Source: Gemmatimonadota bacterium (lineage in GTDB: Bacteria; Gemmatimonadota; Gemmatimonadetes; Gemmatimonadales; GWC2-71-9). Taken from it: a stretch of 34,416 nucleotides of DNA. The DNA lies in the NCBI GenBank assembly GCA_027294455.1, contig JAPULZ010000253.1:1-34416 (forward strand), read 5' to 3'. A model generated the notes under the pieces. It made no database searches. It had not been told where the DNA came from and saw only the letters and a list, made by a program, of their open reading frames with translations. A program made the translations under genes and the position numbers. Below are positions 18,225 to 26,362 of the stretch, in pieces (within the stretch, counting starts at the first letter, position 1; the number at the start of each line of letters is the position of its first letter).

Positions 18225-20230
18225 CATTGCCGGTCGCCCGCGGCCTGTGGTTGACCATCGGGGCGGCACTCATCGCCTTGCCCGCGTTGCCCATCGCCCG
18301 CTGGGTGGGCGCCCCCGATCGGGGACCCGTGTGGCAACCGCACCTGAGTACTTGGGCCATGGGCTCTCTGCTGGTCGTGGTGGGCGGCGTGCTGGTCGGT
18401 CGCCTCGGCACGCAGATCCGGCCGCCGCGGCTGCCCCGTTGGCCGTTTCCGGCGGCGGGACTCCGGGTCGCGCTGGCCATCGGCCTGGCGGCGCTGGCTG
18501 GGTTCGCGATGCGAAACGCGTTTGCCGGCAACCCCCACCTCATCGACGAGTTTGCCCAGCTGTTCCAGGCCCGTGTCTTCGCATCGGGCCGCCTCGCCGC
18601 GCCGATTCCCGACTCGCCCGAGTTCTTCCTGGTAGCGCAGACGTTCGTGGTGGACGCAGGTTGGATCTCCCAGTATCCGCCGGGTCAAGCAATCCTGCTG
18701 GCGCTGGGCTTCCTGGTGCGGGCGGAGTGGCTCGTGAACCCGCTCCTCGGCGGGATCGGCGTGCTCCTGGTGTATCGGATCGCCATGGGGATGTATGGGC
18801 CGAAGACGGCGCGGACCGCCGTGGTGTTGTGGGCCGCATCGGGGTGGGTCCTCTTCATGTCGGCGACGTACATGAATCACGTGGGGGCCACCACGTTTGC
18901 ACTGGCCGCGTGGGCCCTCGTGCTCGGGACCCGCCGGGTCACCCGATGGCAAGCGGCCGGGGCGGGGTTGTTTCTGGCGGCCGTCGCGGCCACGCGCCCG
19001 CTCGACGCGGTGGCGGCGGCGCTTCCGCTGGGCGTGTGGCTGCTACAGCGCAAGCGCTGGGTGCTCGGCATGTGGATGACGGCGGGCGCGCTCCCGGTGG
19101 CGGTGGTGTGGGGTTTCGTGAACTGGCGGACGTTCGGCGACCCGTTCGCGCTGGGCTATACCGCGCTCTACGGACCGGAACACGGCCTGGGCTTTCACGC
19201 CGATCCGTGGGGACGGTCGTACACGCCATTGGTGGGATTGAGCAATCTGGCCGTCGCCGTGCGCAGGCTGCACATCCATTTGTTCGAGTGGCCGGTCCCG
19301 GCCCTCTTGCCGGTCGCCGTGTGGGCGTTGCTGGCACGGCGGCACGGGCCGAGTGACTTGGTGCTCGCCGCCGGCGTCATGGCGGCGCCGTTGCTCTATT
19401 TTTTTTATTGGCATTCCGGATTCTATCCGGGTCCGCGCTTCTACTATGTTGCCGCGCCCTTTCTCGTGCTGGCCACCGCGCGCGCCTGGCGATGGGCATG
19501 GGCCCGGGTGACGCGGTTGCCCGGTGGCTTCGTTCGGTGGGATGTCGCGTTGGCGTCCGCCGCGGTCATCGTGTTCCTGCTGAGCGGGATCAGCCTGATG
19601 CCCTCCCGGTGGGCATCGTATCGAACCCAACTCGCGTCGCTGAAACGGCATCCCGAGCGCGCGCTGGCGGACGCCGGGGTGCGCCAGGCGCTGGTGCTCG
19701 TTCCCGAGAGCTGGGGGAGCCGGATCGTCACCAACTTGTGGGCGCTGGGTGCGCCCCCGGGATTGGTGGAGCGCGCATTCAGACGAATCGACGCGTGCGA
19801 CCTCCACTTGCTGGGCGCCGAGGCACGGCAGGCGTCCCTCGACGGCCAACACCTCGTCGAGCGATTGGAACGGGAGCTGCGCGAGACGAGGGCGCCGGTC
19901 CACCCCGTGGCGAACTGGCCCGACCCGACATTACGCATGCGGTCATGGGACACGATACCCGAAGCGTGTCAAACCGAGATGCGGCGCGATCGCGACGGTA
20001 TTGCGCTTTACGCCCCTCTGGTCTGGCGCAATCCGGTGGGCCTCGACTCCGGCATCATCTACGCGCGCGACCTGTTCGAGCACAACGAGGTCCTGCTCGC
20101 TCGATACGACGGGTGGCCTCTCTGGCGGTACGCCCCGCCCGCCGGCGAGCCGAATGCGCCGCCGGTGCTGACGCCGCTTCGTCCGGGTGACCCATCCGGG
20201 CCCGCCGTACGGACCCGTGAACCGTCGTAG
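18221..20230 (+). CDS. GT-C membrane glycosyltransferase, family 39-like (1 of 4)
   Basis: A 669-residue polytopic protein. The GTG at 18221 overlaps the preceding stop (GTGA); an earlier GTG at 18173 would force a 52-base overlap. After the first hydrophobic segments an exposed loop carries an acidic pair ([20 protein letters not shown]) where GT-C enzymes keep catalytic acids. [15 protein letters not shown] motif follows, and RPLDAV lies in a later cytoplasmic turn. About ten to twelve membrane segments end near residue 470, followed by a soluble tail of about 200 residues, probably periplasmic. GT-C proteins move a sugar from a polyprenyl-phosphate donor to protein or lipid outside the membrane. 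Acceptor unknown. Confidence 0.75.
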   Translation: MTLPVARGLWLTIGAALIALPALPIARWVGAPDRGPVWQPHLSTWAMGSLLVVVGGVLVGRLGTQIRPPRLPRWPFPAAGLRVALAIGLAALAGFAMRNAFAGNPHLIDEFAQLFQARVFASGRLAAPIPDSPEFFLVAQTFVVDAGWISQYPPGQAILLALGFLVRAEWLVNPLLGGIGVLLVYRIAMGMYGPKTARTAVVLWAASGWVLFMSATYMNHVGATTFALAAWALVLGTRRVTRWQAAGAGLFLAAVAATRPLDAVAAALPLGVWLLQRKRWVLGMWMTAGALPVAVVWGFVNWRTFGDPFALGYTALYGPEHGLGFHADPWGRSYTPLVGLSNLAVAVRRLHIHLFEWPVPALLPVAVWALLARRHGPSDLVLAAGVMAAPLLYFFYWHSGFYPGPRFYYVAAPFLVLATARAWRWAWARVTRLPGGFVRWDVALASAAVIVFLLSGISLMPSRWASYRTQLASLKRHPERALADAGVRQALVLVPESWGSRIVTNLWALGAPPGLVERAFRRIDACDLHLLGAEARQASLDGQHLVERLERELRETRAPVHPVANWPDPTLRMRSWDTIPEACQTEMRRDRDGIALYAPLVWRNPVGLDSGIIYARDLFEHNEVLLARYDGWPLWRYAPPAGEPNAPPVLTPLRPGDPSGPAVRTREPS

Positions 20231-21824
20231 CTACGTCGTCCTCGGGGCCATTCTCCTTGTGTCCGGCGGTGCCACCGTCGGCGCCATGCGGCAGACGTCC
20301 ACGACGTTCGACGAGATCATCATGATGGCCGGCGGGGCCAGAGGGTTCGCCACCGGCAAGTTCGACCTCGTCCCCGAGCATCCACCGCTCGTGCAATACC
20401 TGTACGGTCTCCCCATTTTTCTTTCGAATCCTGTGTATCCCCCGGAGGCGGATCCCGCGTTTCCCCGCTGGAGTCGGGCCAACCGATTCTTCTACTCGGA
20501 GAATCTGTTCTGGCTCATGGGCAACGATCCCGAGCGCGTCGCGTTCCTCGGACGGATCATGGGTGCCCTGTCGGCTCTGGCGCTGGTCGTGGTGACGTTC
20601 TCGTTCGCCCGACGCGTCGCTTCAGAGGGGGTGGGATTGTTGGCGGCCGGGCTGGTCGGTTTCTTGCCGGACGTGCTGGCACACGGTGGGGTGGCGTACA
20701 ACGACGTCCCTCACGCGTTCATGTTCGTGGCCGGCGTGTGGGCCATCGACGAGGCGGTCCGCCGCCCGTCCGTCAAGCACGGGGCATTGGCCGGCGGGCT
20801 CGTCGGACTGGCCTTGGGTACCAAGTTCAGCGCGCTCGTTCTCGGACCGGTGGCGCTCGTCCTCCTCGCGGCCGAAGGCGTATCGCGGTGGCGCGATCGA
20901 GCGTGGCGCGTCTCGCTCGCCAAGGCGGCGGGGGTGGGCTTCGCGGCGGTTTACGTATTGCTCGTCCTCATCTACCGCGGCGATCCGCTGCTCGCGCAAC
21001 TGCGTGAAGGGCTGGGCTACACGTTGGCGCACGCACGCGAAGGGCACGGGATCCCGGCGTTTCTGTTGGGCAAGACCAGTCCCACGGTATGGTGGTACTT
21101 CTATCCGGTCGCGTTTTTCCTCAAGACCCCCGCGGCGCTACATCTGCTGGCGGTGATCGCCGTCGTTGGCGCCGCGACATCGCCGCGCGGGGACTGGAAG
21201 GCCCTGCTGGGGTCTCGGCTGCGGGCGCCGTTGGTCGGGGCGGCGGTGTTCGGGGGCGTGCTGCTGCGGACCGATCTGGCACTGGGCTTTCGTCACGCGC
21301 TGCCGGTGCTCCCGCTGGTTTGCATCCTGGTTGCCGCTGGGGTGGGTCTCATGTGGCGGGCAACCACCAGGAGGGTGCATGCCGGCATCGCCGCGGTCGT
21401 GGCCTGGTACGCGCTATCGTCCCTCTCGTTCTATCCGCACTTTCTCGCCTACACGTCCGAGTACGTCCCGTCGCGCGACCAGGGACACAAGGCCTTGGTG
21501 GACTCGAGTCTCGACTGGGGCCAAGGGCTGCTCGCGCTCCGTGCGTTCATGCGGGAACAAGGTATCGAACGCGTCTACCTGAGCTACTTCGGGTCGGCGA
21601 ATCCGGCTGGATACGGGATCGAGTACGTTCCCCTCACGTCGTTCTTCGATTTGCCCGAGCCTGACGCGGTCGATGACGACGCGCCGGCGCCCTCCTACGC
21701 GGTCATCTCGGCCACGAATCTGCAAGGCATCTATCTGCCGAACGATCCCTTCGCGCCGTTTCGAGACGTCGAGCCCGACTGGGTCGTGGCTCACACGCTC
21801 TTCGTGTACCGGTTGGACCAATGA
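20217..21824 (+). CDS. GT-C membrane glycosyltransferase, PMT/ArnT-like (2 of 4)
   Basis: About 535 residues from a GTG at 20217 ([10 protein letters not shown], directly before the first membrane helix); a GTG at 20187 is an alternative. The first periplasmic loop has TTFDEIIMMAGGARG with an acidic DE pair, then EHPPLVQYLYGLP, a hallmark of PMT/ArnT-type enzymes. Multiple membrane helices follow. The C terminus has a soluble part with SSLDWGQGLLALRAFM and YLSYFGSANPAGYGIEY, a segment I recall from hypothetical GT39 proteins. The start overlaps the preceding gene by 14 bases and the end overlaps the next by 4 (ATGA), so the cluster is translated as a unit. Likely a polyprenyl-phosphate-sugar-dependent transferase; acceptor unknown. 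Confidence 0.72.
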   Translation: MNRRSYVVLGAILLVSGGATVGAMRQTSTTFDEIIMMAGGARGFATGKFDLVPEHPPLVQYLYGLPIFLSNPVYPPEADPAFPRWSRANRFFYSENLFWLMGNDPERVAFLGRIMGALSALALVVVTFSFARRVASEGVGLLAAGLVGFLPDVLAHGGVAYNDVPHAFMFVAGVWAIDEAVRRPSVKHGALAGGLVGLALGTKFSALVLGPVALVLLAAEGVSRWRDRAWRVSLAKAAGVGFAAVYVLLVLIYRGDPLLAQLREGLGYTLAHAREGHGIPAFLLGKTSPTVWWYFYPVAFFLKTPAALHLLAVIAVVGAATSPRGDWKALLGSRLRAPLVGAAVFGGVLLRTDLALGFRHALPVLPLVCILVAAGVGLMWRATTRRVHAGIAAVVAWYALSSLSFYPHFLAYTSEYVPSRDQGHKALVDSSLDWGQGLLALRAFMREQGIERVYLSYFGSANPAGYGIEYVPLTSFFDLPEPDAVDDDAPAPSYAVISATNLQGIYLPNDPFAPFRDVEPDWVVAHTLFVYRLDQ

Positions 21825-23347
21825 GGCGCGCAGCCGGCCAACTGATGCGGGTGGCGCAGCGGAGCGCGGAGGAATACTGGCCCGGACTCTTGGGGTTGTT
21901 CGTGTTCGTGGTTGCCCTGTGGGCGCAACCGAACGCGTTGGTCGGCGTGTTCTATGACGACGGGATCTACGCCGTGCTCGCCAAGGCGCTGGCCCAGGGG
22001 GACGGTTATCGCTACATCCACATGCCGGGCGCGCCGCCCGGCGTGCACTACCCGCCGCTGTACCCGGCGGCGTTGAGCGCCCTGTGGAGGCTATGGCCGG
22101 CGTTCCCGCAGAACGTCGTGTTGTTCCAGCTGTTCGACTCCGCTGCACTCGGGCTCGCCGCGGGTGTGATCGCGCTTCACGCCAGGCGCTGGGACGTGCC
22201 GTCCGCGGCCCAATACGTTGCCCTCCCCTTGGGGTTCGTCGCGTTCCCGCTGCTGACCCTGGTCGGCGTGCGATTTTCCGAGCCCTTCTTTCTGGCCCTC
22301 ATGGCCGGGGCGCTGCTGCTGGCCGATCGCAGCGACGTGAGTCTGCGGACGGCGGTGGCGGCCGGGGCGCTGGCGGGTCTGGCGGTGCTTACCCGCAGCA
22401 TCGGTATCGCGGTGGTGGCCGGGATTCCCCTGGCGTTCTGGTTGCGGGGCCAGCGGCGCCAGGCATTGGTCGCGCTCGCCGTTGCGTCGGCCATGCTGTT
22501 GCCCTGGATGCTGTGGCTCATGGCGCAGGGAGACGCCATCGACCCACGGATCGCGTCCACCTACGGCACGTACTTTCAGCGGGCCGGGCAAACCGGCGCG
22601 GCCGGACTGCTGGGAGGAATCGATTTCGGCACCCTGGGGCCCTTGGCCGATCTCGCGTTGCCGGCCGCCCCCCCCTGGCTGTGGTATCCCCTCGCCGCGT
22701 TGCTGGGTGGCGCCGTGGTGTGGGGCGCGGTCGCGGTGGCGCCCCGGGTCCCCGCGTTTGTCGCCTCGATCGGCTTTTATCTGCTGCTGGTGACCGTCTG
22801 GCCGTTCAGGCCGGACCGTTTCGTTTGGATCGTCGTGCCGTGGATGGCGCTCCTCGGGGCCGCCGGGGCCGTCGCGGCCTGGCGCCGCGGCGGGCTCTTT
22901 CGGGTCGGTGTCATCATCCTGGCGGTCGCGGCGGCCACCGGCTACCCCCGGAGAGAGTTCGTCTCACTGGTGGATCGGCGCTTTGCCGCGACGGCGGAGG
23001 GCATCAGCCAGCCGTTCCGTGTGTTGGTGCCGGCCATCGCTGCGGAGCTGCCCGCCAACGCGGTGCTGGCCGGGGAGGACGAGGCGTTGCTCTACCTCTA
23101 TACCGGACGGCTGGCGGTACCGAGCTATTTGTTTCACGCGATTGGCGGGACGGCTGAGCCGTTTCCTGCCGACAGCGCCATCGAATTCTTTTGCAAGATG
23201 GGTGTCACCAATCTCGCCTTGTCCGGTGCGCGGGTGCCGGCCGCCCCGCTGGTGGGTCGGCTTTTCGAGCGCGGCGATTCCACAGTGGTGAGTTTGTTTC
23301 ACGTCACCGATGGGCCCAGCATGTTCAGGTTCAGGTGTCCGGCGTGA
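21821..23347 (+). CDS. GT-C membrane glycosyltransferase (3 of 4)
   Basis: A 508-residue protein; the ATG at 21821 overlaps the previous stop (ATGA). After the first helix (about 22-38) comes VFYDDGIYAVLAKALAQGDG with an acidic DD pair, then HYPPLYPAALSALWRL. This is the typical GT39-like first loop. A cytoplasmic LTRSIGIAVV turn follows, and later hydrophobic helices reach about residue 375. The C-terminal 130 residues are soluble, with two cysteines (FFCKMG and RFRCPA, near the end). A C8 run lies at 22668-22675 in its coding sequence. The family call is good; substrate and acceptor cannot be named. Confidence 0.72.
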   Translation: MRRAAGQLMRVAQRSAEEYWPGLLGLFVFVVALWAQPNALVGVFYDDGIYAVLAKALAQGDGYRYIHMPGAPPGVHYPPLYPAALSALWRLWPAFPQNVVLFQLFDSAALGLAAGVIALHARRWDVPSAAQYVALPLGFVAFPLLTLVGVRFSEPFFLALMAGALLLADRSDVSLRTAVAAGALAGLAVLTRSIGIAVVAGIPLAFWLRGQRRQALVALAVASAMLLPWMLWLMAQGDAIDPRIASTYGTYFQRAGQTGAAGLLGGIDFGTLGPLADLALPAAPPWLWYPLAALLGGAVVWGAVAVAPRVPAFVASIGFYLLLVTVWPFRPDRFVWIVVPWMALLGAAGAVAAWRRGGLFRVGVIILAVAAATGYPRREFVSLVDRRFAATAEGISQPFRVLVPAIAAELPANAVLAGEDEALLYLYTGRLAVPSYLFHAIGGTAEPFPADSAIEFFCKMGVTNLALSGARVPAAPLVGRLFERGDSTVVSLFHVTDGPSMFRFRCPA

Positions 23348-25185
23348 GCCCGCCGTCCTCGGTGACCACCCGGCGAGCCGTGCTGATCGCCGGCGTCCTC
23401 GGGTGCCTCGTGTACGGGCACTCGTACCGCAACGGCTGGGCAGTGGACGACACACCCATCGTCGATCAAAACCCCGCCGCGCACTCGGTGCGCGCGGCGC
23501 TGGGGCATTGGTTCTCACCGTACTGGCCGCTGGTCGAGGGCGAGCCGGCAGCGGGGCTGTACCGTCCCGCGGTGATCCTGTCGTACGCGGTGGATTGGAC
23601 GATCTCCGGCGGGCGGCCGTGGTGGTTCCATGTCGTGAACACCTTGTTGCATGGAGTTGCCACGGCGCTCGTGGTTCTCGTGGCGCTCGCGTGGCTGACG
23701 CCGCTGGGGGCGCTCGCGGTCGGGCTCGTGTTCGCGGTGCACCCGGTGCATGTGGAGGCGGTGGCCAACGTGGTGGGGCGAGCGGAAATCCTGGCCTCGA
23801 CAGGCCTGCTCGCGGTAATCCTGGGCGCCCGCCGGTATCGGCACGCCAGGAGCCCGCGGCGCGCCGCGGCGTGGATGGGCTTCACCCTCGCCGTCCTGGC
23901 CCTGGCGTTGTTCAGCAAGGAAACGGCCGTGGTGGCGGTGGGACTCGTCGCCCTGGACCAGTGGCTGGATCGCCGGGCGGCCCTCCGGCGGGTGGAGCCG
24001 GTGTACCTGAGCATGGCTGTGCTGACCATCGCGTGGTTCTTCGTCTGGCACCACGTGGCCGCCCCCTACGTGGAGGGGTCGACGGCGGCGGCCCTGCGGG
24101 GTCTGTCCGCGGGCGAGCGACTCGCCACGACGTTCCCCGTACAGCTCGACGTGGTCAGGTTGCTCACCTGGCCCATGCGGCTGTTGCCGGATTACAGCCC
24201 GCAGGTGGTCCTCCGCCGGACCGAATGGAGCCTCGTCGCCGGCCTCGGTGTGGCGACGTCGGCGGCCGTGCTCGCCGGCGGCTTCGCCTGTCTGCGGCGG
24301 GCGCCGGGGGTCGCCTTCGGCGTGTTCGCCGGTGCGGCCACGTATCTGCCCACCGCGAACCTCCTGTTTGCCTCGGGGATCGTGCTCTCGGAACGAGGCC
24401 TGTATCTGGCCGCCCTGGCCCCGGCCCTCGTGGTCGGGTGGTTGGTGGAGTGGGCGATCGGGCGGCCCAGGCGTCGCACGGTGCTCATCGCCCTGGCGGC
24501 CGTCCTCGTGGCCTACGTGGGGCGAACCGTCACGTACGTCCCCTTCTGGGTCGATACCAGAAACGTGGTGCTCCGGGGCATCATCGACGTACCGGAGAAC
24601 TACTGGAATCACCTCAAGGCCGGACGGATTCTGGAGCTGGCCGGCGACCGGGAGCTGGGCCTGGCCGAATACCTGGTGGCCGGCACGTTGTTCGAGCACG
24701 ATCCGTTCATCGCGCGCTGGAGCGTGCCCCTAGCCATCAACACCGGGCGCCCAGGGGTGGCCCTCCAGGAAGCGAGGCGGGCACATGCCCAGCGTCCCGG
24801 TCACGCGGAGCTGAGCCGTCTGCTGGTGCAGGCCTACCAGGCGGCGGGCCTGCCGGATTCGGCCCTGCTCACCGCCCGGCGTGCCGTGGCGGGCGCTGCC
24901 GGAAATCCCATGATCGCCGCGACCCACCGTGAGCTGTTGCGGGATCAGGGGGCGGCGGGGTGGCGACAATTGGCGGCCGACATCCGCCTCGACTGGCTCG
25001 GAATGCGCCTGGCGCGGGCCACGACGAGGCTCGATTCGCTCCCTCCACTGCTGACTCAGGCGGAGACGAATGACTGGTGTTGGGATCTGGAAGAGCTGTG
25101 GCAGGTGGTCGAGGCGTTGAACTGGCCCGCCGGCCGTCGTATCGCCCAACTGGCGCAGGATGCCGACGCCGGGTGCACGCTGTGA
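23344..25185 (+). CDS. TMTC-like GT-C protein with repeat-bearing C-terminal domain (4 of 4)
   Basis: About 613 residues from a GTG at 23344 overlapping the preceding stop (GTGA); a GTG at 23335 is an alternative. The N-terminal part follows the plan of TMTC-type O-mannosyltransferases and their bacterial relatives. It has an acidic first loop (NGWAVDDTPIVDQNP), YRPAVILSYAVDW, then HVVNTLLHGVATALV and the signature HPVHVEAVANVVGRAEIL. Lower down are FSKETAVVAVG and SERGLYLAALAP. About ten membrane helices end near residue 405. The remaining part is alpha-helical and repeat-like (GDRELGLAEYLVAGTLF, RPGVALQEARRAHAQRPGH, GLPDSALLTARRAVAGAAGN), consistent with TPR units that could hold a protein acceptor. 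It ends 257 bases before the first pilin gene. Function as a protein O-glycosyltransferase is inferred. Confidence 0.72.
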   Translation: MSPPSSVTTRRAVLIAGVLGCLVYGHSYRNGWAVDDTPIVDQNPAAHSVRAALGHWFSPYWPLVEGEPAAGLYRPAVILSYAVDWTISGGRPWWFHVVNTLLHGVATALVVLVALAWLTPLGALAVGLVFAVHPVHVEAVANVVGRAEILASTGLLAVILGARRYRHARSPRRAAAWMGFTLAVLALALFSKETAVVAVGLVALDQWLDRRAALRRVEPVYLSMAVLTIAWFFVWHHVAAPYVEGSTAAALRGLSAGERLATTFPVQLDVVRLLTWPMRLLPDYSPQVVLRRTEWSLVAGLGVATSAAVLAGGFACLRRAPGVAFGVFAGAATYLPTANLLFASGIVLSERGLYLAALAPALVVGWLVEWAIGRPRRRTVLIALAAVLVAYVGRTVTYVPFWVDTRNVVLRGIIDVPENYWNHLKAGRILELAGDRELGLAEYLVAGTLFEHDPFIARWSVPLAINTGRPGVALQEARRAHAQRPGHAELSRLLVQAYQAAGLPDSALLTARRAVAGAAGNPMIAATHRELLRDQGAAGWRQLAADIRLDWLGMRLARATTRLDSLPPLLTQAETNDWCWDLEELWQVVEALNWPAGRRIAQLAQDADAGCTL

Positions 25186-25343
25186 ACGGTGAAAAGCCGG
25201 GAAGGGCGCAATTCGACTGGGTTTTCGCGACATTGCCGGCACCGGCGTATGATGTTGCACCTGTCCGGATGCCTTGCAAAATGAGTGTGCTCGGTCACCA
25301 CGGGAGACGCGATCGCCATCACATTATCTACGGTAAGTGATTG

Positions 25344-25356
25344 TAAAATATTGAGT
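25344..25356 (-). promoter_or_regulatory. IHF-like bend site upstream of the sigma-54 promoter
   Basis: Read on the minus strand, ACTCAATATTTTA fits the IHF consensus WATCAANNNNTTR with a single mismatch (C for A at position 2). It lies about 23-35 bases upstream of the -24 GG, where IHF often bends DNA between an activator site and a sigma-54 promoter. The region is AT-rich, so chance is a real alternative. Confidence 0.3.
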
Positions 25357-25377
25357 TACGGCACATTTTCCCGTACG

Positions 25378-25393
25378 AGGCACAGACATTGCA
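25378..25393 (+). promoter_or_regulatory. Sigma-54 (-24/-12) promoter of pilA
   Basis: AGGCAC (25378-25383), five bases, TTGCA (25389-25393), against the consensus TGGCAC-N5-TTGCW. Only the first base differs, and the essential GG (25379-25380) and GC (25391-25392) have the required 10-base spacing. The start would be near 25404, about 40 bases before the pilin ATG. PilR, encoded about 8 kb upstream, is the expected activator. Confidence 0.8.
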
Positions 25394-25442
25394 CCTCCAC
25401 CCTTCACGTTCTGTCGTCTACATGTTCCCTAGGAGGAAGTCA

Positions 25443-25823
25443 ATGTTGGATCGCAAGGGTTTCACACTGATCGAGCTGCTGATTGTCGTCGTGATTATCG
25501 GCATTCTGGCAGCCATCGCCATTCCGAAGTTCTCCAACACCAAGGAGAAGGCCTACTTGGCCGCCATGAAGTCGGATCTTCGGAACCTGGTGACTGCGGA
25601 GGAAGCGTATTTCGCCGACTATACCACGTACACCAGTGCAGGAGCGGCGGCTAACTACACCACGTCTGCGGGCGTGACCGTAACAATCTCGGTCACGGCT
25701 GGTCCCCCGGTGTCGTACAATGGTGTTGCAACACACACGGGTACCGCCGAGTCGTGCGCGATTTACATCAACGAGGCTCCCGCGTTGCCGGCAACGAACG
25801 AAGGCGAACCAAGGTGTAGCTGA
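25443..25823 (+). CDS. pilA: Type IV pilin, probable major subunit (PilA1)
   Basis: A 126-residue prepilin. The ATG at 25443 is 6 bases after a near-perfect ribosome site (AGGAGG, 25431-25436). The short leader MLDRKG is followed by FTLIELLIVV, the class III cleavage site with Phe+1 and Glu+5, and a hydrophobic helix ending in IAIPKF. The remaining domain is small and rich in Thr, Ser and Ala (YTTYTSAGAAANYTTSAG), with one N-X-T sequon (NYT). A C-terminal cysteine pair (ESCAIYI, PRCS) would form the D-region disulfide. It is first in the tandem of three and directly behind the sigma-54 promoter, so it is the best candidate for the major pilin. The Thr/Ser-rich loop differs from the other two and could be the glycan acceptor (inference). 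Confidence 0.93.
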   Translation: MLDRKGFTLIELLIVVVIIGILAAIAIPKFSNTKEKAYLAAMKSDLRNLVTAEEAYFADYTTYTSAGAAANYTTSAGVTVTISVTAGPPVSYNGVATHTGTAESCAIYINEAPALPATNEGEPRCS

Positions 25824-25843
25824 TCGCAGGGACAGTATTGCGC

Positions 25844-25872
25844 GAGGCGGTGGGCGTAACGCTCACCGCCTC
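25844..25872 (+). other. Strong intercistronic hairpin between pilin genes 1 and 2
   Basis: Thirteen-base arms (25844-25856 and 25860-25872) pair with one G-U wobble around a TAA loop. No T tract follows, so it is unlikely to be a full terminator. Its place 20 bases after the first pilin stop suggests an mRNA-stabilising, processing or attenuation element that sets more first than second pilin. Confidence 0.6.
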
Positions 25873-25903
25873 TCCCGTAATCACTAAACCCAAAGGAGCG
25901 GTC

Positions 25904-26296
25904 ATGCGTCGCGGTTCGACGGGCTTCACGCTCATCGAGTTACTCATCGTCGTCGTCATCATCGGAATTCTCGCAACGCTCGCCGTTCCAAAATTTGCGA
26001 ACACGAAGGAGAAATCGTACCTGGCGACGATGCGAAGCGACTTGCGGAATCTGGCGGTCGCCGAAGAGGCGTATTTCACCGACGCGATAGACTATTACGG
26101 TGGTTCCGTCCCCGGGGCAGGCCTGAGTTACTCCGGGCCCTCGTCGGGCGTCACCGTCACGCTGCAGGATGTGAGTCTCGGGGGCTGGGCGGCGAAGGCC
26201 ACCCATGTCGCCACGCCGAAAACCTGTGCCATTTTTTTTGGAACGGCTCCGGCGTTGGCACCCGCGGTCGATTCGGGCAGGGTCGCCTGTGACTGA
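25904..26296 (+). CDS. Type IV pilin (second tandem copy)
   Basis: A 130-residue prepilin. The ATG at 25904 has AAGGAG (25893-25898) in front and gives the leader MRRGSTG; a longer in-frame start at 25838 would spoil the leader. Cleavage would fall before FTLIELLIVVVIIGIL, with Phe+1 and Glu+5. After the helix come KFANTKEKSYLATMRSDLRNLAVAEEAYF, shared almost word for word with its neighbours, then GVTVTLQDVSLGGWAAKATH. The C-terminal Cys pair is KTCAIFF and VACD. It resembles the third pilin more than the first in the variable domain, so the array probably arose by duplication and then divergence. It may be an alternative or minor fibre subunit. Confidence 0.92.
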   Translation: MRRGSTGFTLIELLIVVVIIGILATLAVPKFANTKEKSYLATMRSDLRNLAVAEEAYFTDAIDYYGGSVPGAGLSYSGPSSGVTVTLQDVSLGGWAAKATHVATPKTCAIFFGTAPALAPAVDSGRVACD

Positions 26297-26362
26297 CCGG
26301 CCGTGGCCCAGAATGAAGTGGTGTCCAGCGTACGTAGATTGGTGTTTGCCAAGGAGTTATTG

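Larger units (their letters stand above)
25186..25442 (+). other. Regulatory leader region of the pilin cluster
   Basis: 257 bases without a convincing gene; short overlapping frames here lack ribosome sites and family signal. The stretch is visibly more A+T-rich than its surroundings around 25321-25370. It holds a -24/-12 promoter (25378-25393), an IHF-like site (25344-25356), a single CTGTC (25261-25265) that recalls half of the Pseudomonas PilR box, and a strong ribosome site AGGAGG (25431-25436). No terminator is seen after the glycosyltransferase genes, so read-through into the pilins is possible. Confidence 0.6.

Noticed and set aside
25244-25259. Second -24/-12-like element upstream of pilA
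   Set aside because: GG and GC are 11 bases apart; only the TTGCACCT part repeats the real element.
25285-25470. Short reading frame covering the pilA leader
   Set aside because: Overlaps promoter, ribosome site and pilin start; no family signal.
25829-25841. Possible sigma-54 promoter before the second pilin
   Set aside because: GG and GC are 9 bases apart, not 10; spacing is strict for sigma-54.
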